DNA from: Caulochytrium protostelioides
Taxonomy: Eukaryota; Chytridiomycota; Caulochytriomycetes; Caulochytriales; Caulochytriaceae
NCBI GenBank assembly: GCA_003615045.1
Contig: ML014120.1
Span: forward strand, 1-64,000
DNA length: 64,000 nucleotides
Direction of reading: 5' to 3'
Below the pieces are notes generated by a model, which saw only the letters and a list, made by a program, of their open reading frames with translations, did not search any database and was not told the origin of the DNA. Below, piece by piece: positions 30,558-40,506 of this stretch. The stretch's first letter is position 1; every line of letters starts with the position of its first letter. The position numbers and the translations under genes were made by a program.

Positions 30558-32804
30558 TCATGCGACCGGTCCCGACCAGGGTCCGGTCGCATGCGGGTGG
30601 CATGCCGCCGCGGGCCGCGGGCCGCGAGCCGCCGAGGTCGGCGACGCCGCATCGCCCGCTGAGGCTGACGACGTCGGCGAGAGGACCGACATGGGAAGCA
30701 TCTCGCCCAGGGGCACGCCCGACGAGGTGCTTTCGGTCCAGGCATGGAACCCCGGCGAGGCGCTCGCCACCAGAGCGGGCGATTCGGGCGGCCCCGCGGC
30801 GTGCTGGCCGCGGTGGGATGGGACCGTCGCCGCGGGCAGCAAGGCCGGATCACGGGCACCCGCCCACAGCGCAGGTCGCGGATGCGCGTGGGCCTGCTGC
30901 TGCGCATGCGCGGACGTGTACGCGTCGCTGGCCACCGGGAGATGGGGCGGTGCCGGGTGGGGGCTGTCAGCGTGCGGGCCGTGGTGGAACCGGGCTCGTG
31001 CGCGCGGTCCGGGCGCCAAGAAAGCCGCGGCACCGTCGGGTATGGTGACGACCGTTGCGTCGCCCCAGGTGCCATGCGGCGCGTAATCCAATGACGGCTC
31101 AGCGGCCCGCGCCGTCGTCTCAGGCGTCGTCTCAGACGGCGGTCCGCCCAGACCTTCGCCGCCGATTCCGGCGAACAACGCGTCCCGGCCTATCTCCACG
31201 ATCCCCGACAGCCGCAGCCGCTTGCGGAGTTCCCGCTGGCGCTCGAGCGTCGTCTGCTGGTCGGCGCGCTCTGCGCCTTCCCATTCGGGCGCCGGCTCGA
31301 CGACGCCGCGGTCGTCGCTGTCGTGGTCAGGAGGAGGATGGCGGTGGTCACCGTGCCAGAACGCCATGGAGAGCCGGGGGAGTCGCTGGGACCGGCGGGC
31401 CGGGTGGCCGTGCTGGTACCGATGCGCCCGCGGCGTGCGGGACTGCGTGTCAGGATCAACATGGGCCACGTGCTCGCCCAGGGACCGCGACCGCGGACGA
31501 AACTTGCGGGGCCTGCCGTCGCTGGTAGCGGTCGCCGTGGTCGTCGCTGTCGTGGTCGCGCCATCGAATGTCGCTGAAGGCCTCCCTTGGGAGGCATACG
31601 ACAAATTGGCCGCGGGCTTCGGCGACTGCGGCAGCGGCGACATTGCGACCCATGGCGAGGCTTCACCCAGCGGTTTGTGGATACTGCTGGACCGGAGGGG
31701 GATCGGCGTGTTGTCCATGGTGTGCGTGTGATGGTGCAAGGCCCGCGACGGCTGGCAGCTGTCATCATAAAGATCGGCATCTCCAGCGGAGCGGATCGAC
31801 GGTGTAGGGATATGCATAGCGAAACCCTTCTTGCGCGATGTCGCCCGACGGTCGAGGCGCAGCCGCAGATGGAGATACACGTGCCACAGCGCAAAGAGGG
31901 CGAGCATGGAGAAAGCAATAAGGGCTTGCTGGACCCAGTAGGGCAGGTCACCGGTCTTCGTCCCGGCGCGGTCGGCCCAGTCGACCTGGCGGTAGGTGCC
32001 GTCGCTGTTGGGCAGCCACGTGGTATACGAGCGGACCGACAGGAAATCGGCCGTCAGGGCGTCGATGTGCTCGTCCGAAACCGTCTGGTTGGCTGTCAGC
32101 GTTTTGATGCTTTCGGCGTCGGCCTTGACGCGGGCATTGGCGTTGCCGGACGTTTTGATGCGGGCGGGGGCGGGATGCGGGCCGACGGCGCGTGGCTCGA
32201 GATGGGGTGGCGACGACGACGTTATCGAGGCCGATGCCGTTGTCGTAGAGGCGTCACGACGCGTGAAGACTGGAGGACCCTCTGGTCGATTCTCCGATTG
32301 ACCGCGTCGGTATTGCCGCCGTCGCCGAATCGGATCCGACAACTCGCTTGCCTCAATCACTTGGTGTGATAGTGGTGGTGGGAGCGATGGAGGTGGTGGA
32401 AGTGGCGGTGGCGGAATCGGTGGATCCGGTGGCGCAGGCACCTCATCCCGGATATCGATGGTGGTATCGATCTCCGCGGGCGGCCATGGCGGCGCCGCTA
32501 GGGTGACGGTCGTCGGGTGCGCGGTGGAGGACGCCGTCGGCATCTGGAAGACGGTGACGGCGGCCGCGGCGGCCGCGGGCGCCGTGGCGGCCTCGGCGAT
32601 CGCAACGGCAATTACAGCGGTCAAGGCCACCGTCAGCAGCACAGCGAGGGTGCGGCCGCCATGGCGATCGTGGACGGTGCGACCGCTGAAAGGTATGCAG
32701 GGAGTGCGACGGGGGAGCGGTGCGCGGTGCGGTGGACCGCGGCTGCCGGCGCGGCTGCCGGTGCCGCTCGCAGCGAGCGGCAGCGACCGCCAAAGTGCGG
32801 CCAT
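30558..32804 (-). CDS. Unrecognised membrane protein with signal anchor, proline-rich ectodomain and long tail
   Basis: A 748-residue ORF with coherent membrane-protein architecture but no family I recognise. Residues about 52-72 (TLAVLLTVALTAVIAVAIAE) form a signal peptide or anchor. A proline-rich stretch (about 130-150) and an Asn/Asp-containing region follow. A second hydrophobic helix at about 289-310 (YWVQQALIAFSMLALFALWHVYL) is followed by the basic LHLRLRLDRR, as expected at a cytosolic face. The tail of more than 400 residues is His/Ser/Pro-rich with an RQRELRKRLRLSG helix. The order fits a type I or two-pass surface or organelle protein. The start is an ATG. A missing upstream exon or a spliced tail is possible, since nothing homologous fixes the ends. 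Confidence 0.5.
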   Translation of the reverse strand: MAALWRSLPLAASGTGSRAGSRGPPHRAPLPRRTPCIPFSGRTVHDRHGGRTLAVLLTVALTAVIAVAIAEAATAPAAAAAAVTVFQMPTASSTAHPTTVTLAAPPWPPAEIDTTIDIRDEVPAPPDPPIPPPPLPPPPSLPPPLSHQVIEASELSDPIRRRRQYRRGQSENRPEGPPVFTRRDASTTTASASITSSSPPHLEPRAVGPHPAPARIKTSGNANARVKADAESIKTLTANQTVSDEHIDALTADFLSVRSYTTWLPNSDGTYRQVDWADRAGTKTGDLPYWVQQALIAFSMLALFALWHVYLHLRLRLDRRATSRKKGFAMHIPTPSIRSAGDADLYDDSCQPSRALHHHTHTMDNTPIPLRSSSIHKPLGEASPWVAMSPLPQSPKPAANLSYASQGRPSATFDGATTTATTTATATSDGRPRKFRPRSRSLGEHVAHVDPDTQSRTPRAHRYQHGHPARRSQRLPRLSMAFWHGDHRHPPPDHDSDDRGVVEPAPEWEGAERADQQTTLERQRELRKRLRLSGIVEIGRDALFAGIGGEGLGGPPSETTPETTARAAEPSLDYAPHGTWGDATVVTIPDGAAAFLAPGPRARARFHHGPHADSPHPAPPHLPVASDAYTSAHAQQQAHAHPRPALWAGARDPALLPAATVPSHRGQHAAGPPESPALVASASPGFHAWTESTSSGVPLGEMLPMSVLSPTSSASAGDAASPTSAARGPRPAAACHPHATGPWSGPVA

Positions 32805-34941
32805 CCGGGGCCACTATGCGCCGCCGAACTCTGTAATGCGACCGGTCCCGTCGTGGGCCGGCAAATGATGTCTCGTAGAGGATCGCGATGGATGGAACCC
32901 TGCGGATGGGGTTCGAGAGGCCAGTGAGAGCGGTGCTTCTAATTGCGATGCTGGTAATTGCGATGACGGCGGTTTGACAAAGAGGATGCGCAAGAAGCGG
33001 ATACACCGTCCTGATGGCGGCGACGGACGGATGCGGTGTATCGAGAGGCCTGGGTCATATGAGGAGGAAGTACGGGTTCGTGAGGAAGAGTCGCCCGAAG
33101 CCGACCGAGATGGCACAGCCGTCTTCATCCAACACGTGGACGAGCGGCCGTCTGAATCCCACAATCGACTAAGCGATCGATCGATCACTCCGCCGGTGGG
33201 AAAATGATGGGCGAAGGATCGATGAATGGGGAGATTTTGAATCGATCGGAAATCTTCAACATGGGATGATCGCTGTGGTCGAGCGGACAACCCCGATCGA
33301 TTAGGACGATCGATCAGCAGAGTCATGGGCTACCGTATCCTTTCGCAAGTCTGAGAATGACGGCAGCGCGATCACGTATGACCGCGTGTCGGCCCGGGCG
33401 AGGATCACAGGCCAGTGCGCTGGGCAGCAGCGGACGGCTGCTGGCTGGGATTGGCAGGCGTGCGGTCTTCGAAACGTGTTCTTTTCGATGACCGGCGTCC
33501 GTGTGTTCACTCTCGGCCCTGCCGGGTGTCGGCTGTCCGACGAGCGCTGCGAGCCGTCGCTCTCCGTGTGCTCTGCGGCTGGATTTGATGATGCGCGCGA
33601 TCGATCAGATTTTCTCAGTACCCCAGGGGGATGCCACACCGGCGACAAGGATGGTGATTCAGCCCATGCGGTCCTTCGGCCGGAAGGACCGAAAGGCAAA
33701 AGCGTCTCAGGGTGCTGGCAAGTGACTCTCCGTACCGGCATGAGTCATGCACAGCACCACGTATCGGTTCGGAAAGGGAGTCCGAGTCAGAAAGCACGTC
33801 GGAATGACCTGCAGGGATTCTTGGGTGGATGCTGGTCGCCGGCCTGGGCAGAACAATCGACCTTGGACGGAAAGGCCACCTTGATACGCGGAAGGATGAG
33901 CTGCGCTCAGCAACGATAGGCAGCCTGTGATAAAACCGTTCGTTGTGGAGCAAATCGGGCCCATGTGTCCAGGTGGGGTCAGCAGAGACGTCGGATGGAG
34001 AAGGCGACAGGGATCGGCGCCGGTGCACCGAGTAGGAAGCGGAGTCAGGGGCGCGGGGCACACCCGCCGCCGACGCGAGGCGCCTCGATGTACACCCTCC
34101 ACACGTACGGTCGCCGCCGCCGCCGCTGATGCTGATGCTGATGCTGTTGATGCTGTTGATGCTGTTGATGCTGTTGATGCTGAGGGTGCTTGTGGTTTGA
34201 TGAAAGATCGTGCGATCCGGACCCGAACGAGGCCAAGGCGGGGCAAACGCCGAGCGACATGGGCGCCACATCGGCGCCAAAGCGGAGCGGTAGGAAAGCG
34301 TCACATATCCACACATCACGATCGATCGTCCTGCATGGATGACGGAGCCCTCCCCCGCCACCGCGGCACCCGCCTCCGATCAGAGCATGCGCGTCCTTGA
34401 CTGCCACCATGTACCATACCGATATCGAGAGAGGGCATAGGCCGAGCTCCAGTGTGCTCCGTAGCCCGCGTGGACACGTCGTCCGACCATTCCAGAGCAC
34501 GGGTCCAGGCCCCAATCGGAGGGGGAAGATGATCACAGCCCCTCCAGTTCATACCGCTTCGGCCGGATGTCTTTTCTTCTTTTTCTGTTGTTGATTGATG
34601 GGAATTGGAGAACCAAGGCGAAAGGGCCTCCCCCACACCCGCCTCCTCCTTCGGTGACCGCCTTCTGTGGCACCGATCCCCTTTTGCTGAGGACCACAGC
34701 TCTTCACCGTCTTGAGCGTCTTGGCTCAGCTGCTCCGGCTTCTGCTTGGCCCTTCTATCTTTTTTTTTTATCATCAAAATCCACGTCATCGTGTCACCGA
34801 GAGATCCATCATCGATTTTTCTATCATCGAAATCAGGGAGCGTATGGCCAAGACGCGCGTGAGGGAGGAATCGAACGCAGGTACGCGGGAGCGCCAGAGC
34901 GCGAGAAAGGCTACAGCATCCAATGGCGCGATGGAGAATGG
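32805..34941. other. Intergenic region without a supportable gene
   Basis: About 2.1 kb between the membrane-protein start and the Rer1 stop, both on the minus strand. Base composition is lower in GC than the coding parts. It has a GATGCT/GTT repeat at 34126-34182 and T-runs near 34560-34800. Short frames on both strands have no recognisable domain. Confidence 0.55.
34126..34182. repeat. Tandem tgatgctgt nonamer repeat
   Basis: Two tgatgc units are followed by at least four copies of tgctgttga. On the minus strand this reads as His/Gln repeats, which makes a spurious ORF. It lies downstream of Rer1 on that gene's strand. Confidence 0.8.
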
Positions 34942-35672
34942 TTAGAGCCCGGCACTACTCGGACGGTGGTAGTTCTTCTTGCCGGCCGTCCACGGTACAT
35001 ACTTGTACTTGGCCATGTGGCGGATCTGGCGACGCATGGTCAGCCCGAACAGCAGGAAGAAGTAGACCAGCAGGATGGGCCAGAACACCGGCACGTCGAA
35101 CACGCGGAAGAAGGAGCAGACGAACGCCAGCAGCGTCGCGCGCGTCGTCGACACCCAGAAGGTGAACTCGGGCAGCTTGCGCACAAAGGGCCGAAACTCG
35201 TCGTCAGCCTTCGTGGGCAGCGCGGGGCCCTCGTTCGCGGCGTCAGCGTCGTTGTCGAGGTCGTTCATGCCCGGGTCGAATTTGGGCGACAGAAAGCCCA
35301 GGAACAGATTCAAAAGGAAGATGCCCCACGCGTAGGTTACAATGTACCAGCCCTGGACCCACAGGATCCGCAGCACGAACAGCAGCATCATGACGAGCGT
35401 GCCGCCCCAGCGGTACAGCGTGAACGGCCGCAGCTGGTCCAGCAAATGCTCATATTGCTAGAGGAGCGCATACCCATTCAATGAAAAAGCGTATCGACAA
35501 GGTCAGGTGAGCGGGGGTGTTCCGTTCATTTTTTTCCAATCACTGACATCGACTCCGTTGACTGTAGTGGTCGAAAGTCGACACTTACCAAGACAACGCT
35601 CTTGAACGCTGACGGACCCGTCGGGCTCGGGTCTGCGCCAAAGGGCACTTTTGGGGGCATATGCGTCGCCAT
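34942..35672 (-). CDS. RER1: Rer1, ER-Golgi membrane-protein retrieval receptor, two exons
   Basis: Exon 1 is 35672-35589 (28 codons) and exon 2 is 35457-34942, giving 199 residues against 196 in human. The 131-base intron has a GTAAGT donor and TAG acceptor and sits between codons. The junction reads FKSVVL/QYEHLLDQLRPF, matching yeast MKLLYQHYLDKVTPH. Family marks in exon 2: LYRWGG, VQGWYIVTYAWGIFLLNLFLGFLSPKFDP, EEFRPF-type EFRPFVRKLPEFTFW, FDVPVFWPILL, and MRRQIRHMAKYKYVPW. Four hydrophobic segments fit the W-topology. Rer1 sits in the early Golgi and returns ER membrane proteins by recognising their transmembrane domains. Without the intron the ORF would lack the N-terminal 28 residues. 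Confidence 0.94.
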
Positions 35673-37371
35673 GATCGCGTATAATTTCGGTTTCGGGTTC
35701 ACCGGTCTATCCGCAGTGAAATCCAGGGGGCACAAGGGTATCCGCTATTCGGTCGCGTGCGGCGTCGAAAAAACGAAAAGATCGTCGGGTCAGACAGCGT
35801 TTCTGGCAACGAGAAGACAGTCAATTGTAACGAGGGAACTCGCAATCCTGAGATCCGGAACAGCAACGCGGGAATCACGCCGTCGGCGCTCACGTCGGCG
35901 CAACGCGTCTTCAAAGAACGTGACCGGCCTCGGGTACGTCAAGGCGACAGAAGCAGGACGCTGAGCGCAATCAAGCCGTCGGCGCTCAGAGACCCCACAG
36001 GGGTGCGCTAAAGACGGAGGCGACAAGTCAGCAACGACAAGTCTGATGCCACAAACTGTCGGGACTAGCGGCGACCACGGATGATGGCGCCGGGGATATG
36101 CGGCACGGTGATGGTATCGTCAAGCCTCACGTCTGCGGCTTCAACTCAAGCCTTGAGATCCGCGACCCGCGTAGCACAGGAACCAAGGAAATGACGGGAG
36201 GCTATGGGGACAGCGAAAACGGCGGTGGTGCGTTGATAAGTGCTTCAGGGGCGGCCGGTCGGGGATGCGCCAGCAGTCCACAAAGCACGGTCTCGGAGGA
36301 ACCCTACGTGAGATGGCGCCCGACCGACATCCGATGCGCGCGGTCCGATTCGAGTCTGAGGACGCCCAAAAGCTTCCTATCGTCCGTGATTGTCGGTGGC
36401 TGGACAGTGATCATCGCTGATGTGATACGACGGCCGTGCCATGTCGACACGTCCACGGAAACGCGCGTCGCGGTCCCAGCAACGGCGCAAGATCGTTCCG
36501 CCCCGTTGGGCAGTGCGGAGGCGTTCCCCGTTGTCGCGCCCGGAGGCCGCCAGTTCACTGCGGCTCCGGTTGGGGTCGGCCCACCGCCGCGGCCCAGGCC
36601 CAATGAACGCCACCAGCCCTGTTCTCCGGCTATTCGGGGCACTGACCGCCACCCTCGGCCGAGTCTCTCCCATTGTTCAAAATGTCTGCCAGCGAACGGA
36701 TATCACCACAGATGGTGAGTCAAGTGACGACGATCGGTCACTAGTTTTGTCTGCCGCTCACGTCACTTCAGTTCACTGAACTTGATGTTGAACGGAATGC
36801 TGACTAACCGTTCGCAAGGCATGGCGTTCGGTCCGGGTCATGATATCAGACTGTCGGGAGGCATGTCAGAAGGCTACCCGCTTGGTGCTTTTGTTTGGCC
36901 ATGCCAGGAAGCATCAGGACGACGAGGCATAGTGACAGGTTGTCAGCTAGACCATGCCGATGCCCGCCGATGCTGGGCATTCCTGCCGTGGAATCGGTGA
37001 TCCCCATGGTCGTGCGCCGGTCGTGCGCCGCCATGATGAGGCCAGCGGTCCCCAAGCCCCGGGGGCCCGGAACGGAGCCGGCCCGCCTACGCCCGTGGCG
37101 GAGCGCGCTTTCCTTATGACGGGCGGGCCGCACCCTCGCGCCATCGACGATGGTATGGGCCACCACGCCTCCGGTCCGGCCCATACCACCCTGCCCTCAG
37201 ATCAGCGACCGCGCCGCATCGCCGCATCCTCGCTGTGTCATGGCGCGATGGCCCGCCATCCAACGCGGACGCGTTCTTGCTGACGACCGCCGCGCCTGAG
37301 CCCCGCGTCTGCTCTCCGTCCGTGGTGCTGCCGCTCCCCCTATCGCCGCTCGCGCTTGCCGCTGCTTCACG
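35673..37371. other. Divergent intergenic region between RER1 and the TCD-like gene
   Basis: About 1.7 kb containing the two divergent promoters. Open frames on both strands are short and unlike known families. No repeat, RNA gene or clear TATA element was seen. Confidence 0.55.
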
Positions 37372-39009
37372 ATGACCAGCGCGGCGTCGACGGCGTCCGC
37401 GGCGTCCGCGGCGTCGACGGGCCTCGTCACCCGCGTGTGGCGCTGGTGCCGCGCGATCGAGTGGGACCCGGCCGCGTGGCCGCTGCACCACCCATACCTT
37501 GCGACCGCCGCCGCGTCCTCGCTCACCACCCTGCTCGCCTGCTGGATCGCCGACCACCTCTGGACCCGCCGCCGCGTCCGCGCCATCAAGGCCGATATGG
37601 CCCAGGCCATGGTCAACGGCGGCTCGAGCGCCACGGGAACGGGTCGGCTTCGCCCGCTCTCGGCGCCGTCGTCCGCATCCACGGCCGCATCCGCCGCCGC
37701 CGCCGCCGCCGCGACGGGGTCGCCCCAGCAGGAAGCGCAGCCCCCGCATCCGCCGCTGCGCATGACGCCGGCCGGAGCGCCGGCGGGCGGGAGCGCCGGC
37801 CCCGTGGGTGCCGCAGGGTTGACGAGCACACCGCCCGTCAGCGAAGTCATCGTGCGCGAGCAGCTGGCCCGCAACTATGCGTTCCTCGGGGAGGCCGGGA
37901 TGGCCGTGCTCCGCCAGAGTTTTGTGATTGTCGTGGGCGCCGGCGGCGTCGGGTCGCATGCGGCACATATGTTGGCGCGCGCCGGCGTCGGCCGCTTGCG
38001 CATCATCGACTTCGACCAGGTCACGCTGTCCTCGCTCAACCGGCATGCCGTCGCGACCCACGCGGACGTCGGGACCTCGAAGGTCCGCTGCCTGCAGTAT
38101 CACCTGGCCCAGATCTGCCCGCAGGTCCAGGTCGAGGCCGTGGCCCTGCTCTTTTCGGCCAAGACGGCCGAGTCGTTGCTTGCCGGCGCGCCCAACATGG
38201 TGCTGGACTGCATCGACAACCTCAACACGAAGGTCGATCTCATCGCGTACTGCAAGGAGCACGGCCTGTCGGTGATGGCGAGCATGGGCGCCGGCGCGAA
38301 GGCGGACCCGTCGCGGATCCAGATCGCGGATATCAGCACGACGTATGAGGACCCGCTGGCGCGCCGTACGCGGCTCGCACTCAAGCTGCGCGGCGTCGTG
38401 GACGGCGTCACGGTCGTCTTTTCCACAGAGAAGCCCGGCAAAGTCGGGCTGCTGCCCCTGGACGAGAACCAGGTGGCCGATGCGGACGAGTATGCGGCGC
38501 TGCCGGACTTCCGCGCGCGCATCCTGCCCGTGCTGGGCACGCTGCCAGCGCTCTTCGGCCAGGCCATGGCCACGCACGTGCTGACCACGCTCGCGGGCTT
38601 CGAGACCGAGCCCCTCGTTGTCAAGAACCGCCACAAGCTCTACCACAAGCTGCAGCGCGACCTGCAGGTCGAGGAGCGCGCCGTGTATGGCGCCGAGCAG
38701 CGCGACTACCTGCTCTCCGAGACGGAGGTTGGCTTTATTCTCGAGGAGATCTGGCGCGGGCGCTGCGCCAAGACGGGCAGCTTCGATCGCCCGACGCTCA
38801 CGCGGTGGGACCCGCGCGAGCCCGCGTCGCTGACCAACACCGTCTGCCTGACGCGCTCGGAAGCCCACGCGTACCGGGATCTTGCTGTCAAGGATGTGGC
38901 CCAGGCCCGCGCGAGCCAGTTTACGGACGCGCAGCGCGAAGCCATCGAGGCGCGTCTCCGACTGGCCGCGTCCTGGATGGCGGATCTCCGCAAACTCGAG
39001 TCGCTCTAA
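37372..39009 (+). CDS. TCD1: tRNA threonylcarbamoyladenosine dehydratase (Tcd1/Tcd2-like), outer-mitochondrial E1-like enzyme
   Basis: A 545-residue E1/ThiF-superfamily protein. The N terminus has a basic stretch and a hydrophobic segment (about 43-65, YLATAAASSLTTLLACWIA) followed by basic residues, as in the membrane-anchored yeast Tcd proteins. The nucleotide-binding core begins with REQLARNYAFLGEAG, then VIVVGAGGVGSHAAHML (about 184-200), IIDFDQVTLSSLNRHAV, DCIDNLNTKVDLIAYC and MGAGAKADPSRI. The C-terminal KNRHKLYHKLQRDLQVEE is a Tcd hallmark. The family uses ATP to cyclise t6A to ct6A at position 37 of ANN-decoding tRNAs. A Ser/Ala/Pro-rich loop (about 85-150) is an expansion typical of this genome. 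The ATG at 37372 is the only early Met. Which of the two yeast paralogues it matches is not decidable. Confidence 0.9.
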   Translation: MTSAASTASAASAASTGLVTRVWRWCRAIEWDPAAWPLHHPYLATAAASSLTTLLACWIADHLWTRRRVRAIKADMAQAMVNGGSSATGTGRLRPLSAPSSASTAASAAAAAAATGSPQQEAQPPHPPLRMTPAGAPAGGSAGPVGAAGLTSTPPVSEVIVREQLARNYAFLGEAGMAVLRQSFVIVVGAGGVGSHAAHMLARAGVGRLRIIDFDQVTLSSLNRHAVATHADVGTSKVRCLQYHLAQICPQVQVEAVALLFSAKTAESLLAGAPNMVLDCIDNLNTKVDLIAYCKEHGLSVMASMGAGAKADPSRIQIADISTTYEDPLARRTRLALKLRGVVDGVTVVFSTEKPGKVGLLPLDENQVADADEYAALPDFRARILPVLGTLPALFGQAMATHVLTTLAGFETEPLVVKNRHKLYHKLQRDLQVEERAVYGAEQRDYLLSETEVGFILEEIWRGRCAKTGSFDRPTLTRWDPREPASLTNTVCLTRSEAHAYRDLAVKDVAQARASQFTDAQREAIEARLRLAASWMADLRKLESL

Positions 39010-39048
39010 ATCATGCCGGCCATATCCCCCATTAATTACCCGGATCGA

Positions 39049-39155
39049 TAGAGAATGAGAGGATGAGAGGATGAGAGAGACGGGACCTGGTGAGGCCCTG
39101 CGGCGCAGGGGCATCGATGCTTGCTTGGCTTGACTTGGCTTGGCTTCGCTTGGCT
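39049..39155. repeat. Short purine-rich and cttgg-type repeats between convergent genes
   Basis: gagagaatgagaggatgagaggatgagaga at about 39049-39080 and a run of ttggctt/ttgactt units at about 39119-39155 lie between the stop codons of the TCD-like and PP2A genes. Both are simple low-complexity sequence. Confidence 0.6.
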
Positions 39156-39177
39156 GACGAGATGCCCCCTTCCTCAC

Positions 39178-40506
39178 TTACACGGAATCACGGTTGTCAT
39201 ACTTGTGGAAGCCGCGGCAGTCAATCAGGATGCTGATCACGGTACCGCCGATGCCACTGTCGATGAGATCCTTCAGGCGGATGACGCCCGGCGTCGCGGG
39301 CTTGACCATATCAAAGATCTCGTTGACAATGTCTTCGGCGGGGACTTCCTCGTGGCCGAAGACGCGGTGCGCTTTCTCGGACACGGCGCGGAAGAGCGTC
39401 TCAAGCGTGAGCGCGTCGAGTCCGCCGCGCCCACCCATATCGAGCGCGCGGAAGCAGTAGGCCATCGCTTCCGGGGTCGGGAGGTTCTCGACGGCCAGCA
39501 CGAAGTCAAGAAAGCCGCGGAAGTCCATCTGGCGATCGAAGGTCCGGACTTCCTGAAACAGGCGGTCCAGAAAGAGGTTGCTGAGCGCGCCGTGGCTGTA
39601 CTTGCCGAGCTCGGCGCGCGAGAGCATGCCGTTGTGGTCGGCGTCCAGGTTGAGGAACTGCCCGTACACCCGCAGGGTGTTGTAGCTGGAGAACCAATTC
39701 GAGCGCTTATACTCGCGCGGCAGCTCGGCGTCGGCATCGGCATCGGACGCGCGGAGCTCAAAGAGCTCGGTCAGGATCGGCGAGAGCAGGATCGCCTGGA
39801 TCGGGAGTCGATCACGGCGGCTCTTGTCGAGAAAGAAAAAGAACTTGCGCGCCGCGGCGTAGAAGTAGAACTTGTGGAACGACGTGTTCAGCGTCTGCAG
39901 ATGCAGCGTCGGCACGAGGTCGCTGATCCACTCCTGCACCTCCGCCTCCGTGAGGCAGCCGTCGTAGTCGCGGTCATACGCATGCAGCTCGGCCTGCGCC
40001 TCCTCAAGGCTCGCGCGGCGCAGCACGTAGTTGAAGTACTGCAGCAGCGAGATGTCGCTCCGCTCGCTGCGCTGGAAATGCAGAAAGATCGCCGGCGTCA
40101 GGTATGGCGCGAACCGCGCGGGCAGGTCGGCGCGGACGTGGCATACGGCGTCCCACGAGAGCCGCTTGTCGTTCTCCGCCGCGCCGGGGCCGCTCGCGAC
40201 GGCGTGCTGGCACAGCGCCTCCCAGAACTGGTCGAGGGCCGTGTGGTCGAGGAGCTGCGCGGCCTCGCGCTCCGTGATCGTGGTGTGCACGGCGTCGAGC
40301 AGCGCCGCGTGCAGCGGATTGGCCTGGTGCGCGCGCTTCACGCGCAGCCGCGGCAGCGACCGCGGGACCATGAGCGACTCGATGCTCGGTCGCGCGACGG
40401 CGTCGGGCTGGACGTGCTGGACCCAGCGGTCGTCATCGCCGTCCCGGGCCGCGCGGCCGTCGGCGTCGCACGGGACCGGCGGGAGGTACGTGGCCAGCCA
40501 TGCCAT
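39178..40506 (-). CDS. PPP2R3C: PP2A regulatory subunit B'' gamma-like (PPP2R3C/FASS/TON2 family)
   Basis: A 442-residue protein close to human PPP2R3C (453) along its length. Shared stretches include VPRSLPRLRV, ISLLQYFNYVLRR, LTEAEVQEWISDLVPTL, AARKFFFFLDKSRRD, LRVYGQFLNLDADHNGMLSRAEL (about 275-297, with a canonical EF-hand loop DADHNGMLSRAE), MDFRGFLDFVLAVEN, and IFDMVKPATPG near the C terminus. B'' subunits direct PP2A to substrates and bind calcium; plant FASS and animal PPP2R3C act at centrosomes and microtubule arrays. The ATG at 40506 is chosen over an in-frame GTG four codons upstream. The stop codon TAA is embedded in GTGTAAGTGAG, a donor-like sequence, so an alternative C terminus is conceivable; human PPP2R3C runs about 15 residues further. 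Confidence 0.93.
   Translation of the reverse strand: MAWLATYLPPVPCDADGRAARDGDDDRWVQHVQPDAVARPSIESLMVPRSLPRLRVKRAHQANPLHAALLDAVHTTITEREAAQLLDHTALDQFWEALCQHAVASGPGAAENDKRLSWDAVCHVRADLPARFAPYLTPAIFLHFQRSERSDISLLQYFNYVLRRASLEEAQAELHAYDRDYDGCLTEAEVQEWISDLVPTLHLQTLNTSFHKFYFYAAARKFFFFLDKSRRDRLPIQAILLSPILTELFELRASDADADAELPREYKRSNWFSSYNTLRVYGQFLNLDADHNGMLSRAELGKYSHGALSNLFLDRLFQEVRTFDRQMDFRGFLDFVLAVENLPTPEAMAYCFRALDMGGRGGLDALTLETLFRAVSEKAHRVFGHEEVPAEDIVNEIFDMVKPATPGVIRLKDLIDSGIGGTVISILIDCRGFHKYDNRDSV

Noticed and set aside
34126-34182. Periodic array as a CRISPR-like repeat
   Set aside because: Units are nine bases with no spacers; it is a simple tandem repeat in a eukaryotic genome.
34867-34876. ggaatcgaac as the T-loop of a minus-strand tRNA
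   Set aside because: The flanking bases cannot form a T-stem and no anticodon or acceptor arm fits.
37114-39177. 687-codon minus-strand ORF opposite the TCD-like gene
   Set aside because: Shadow of the plus-strand E1-like gene; composition is biased and no motif is present.
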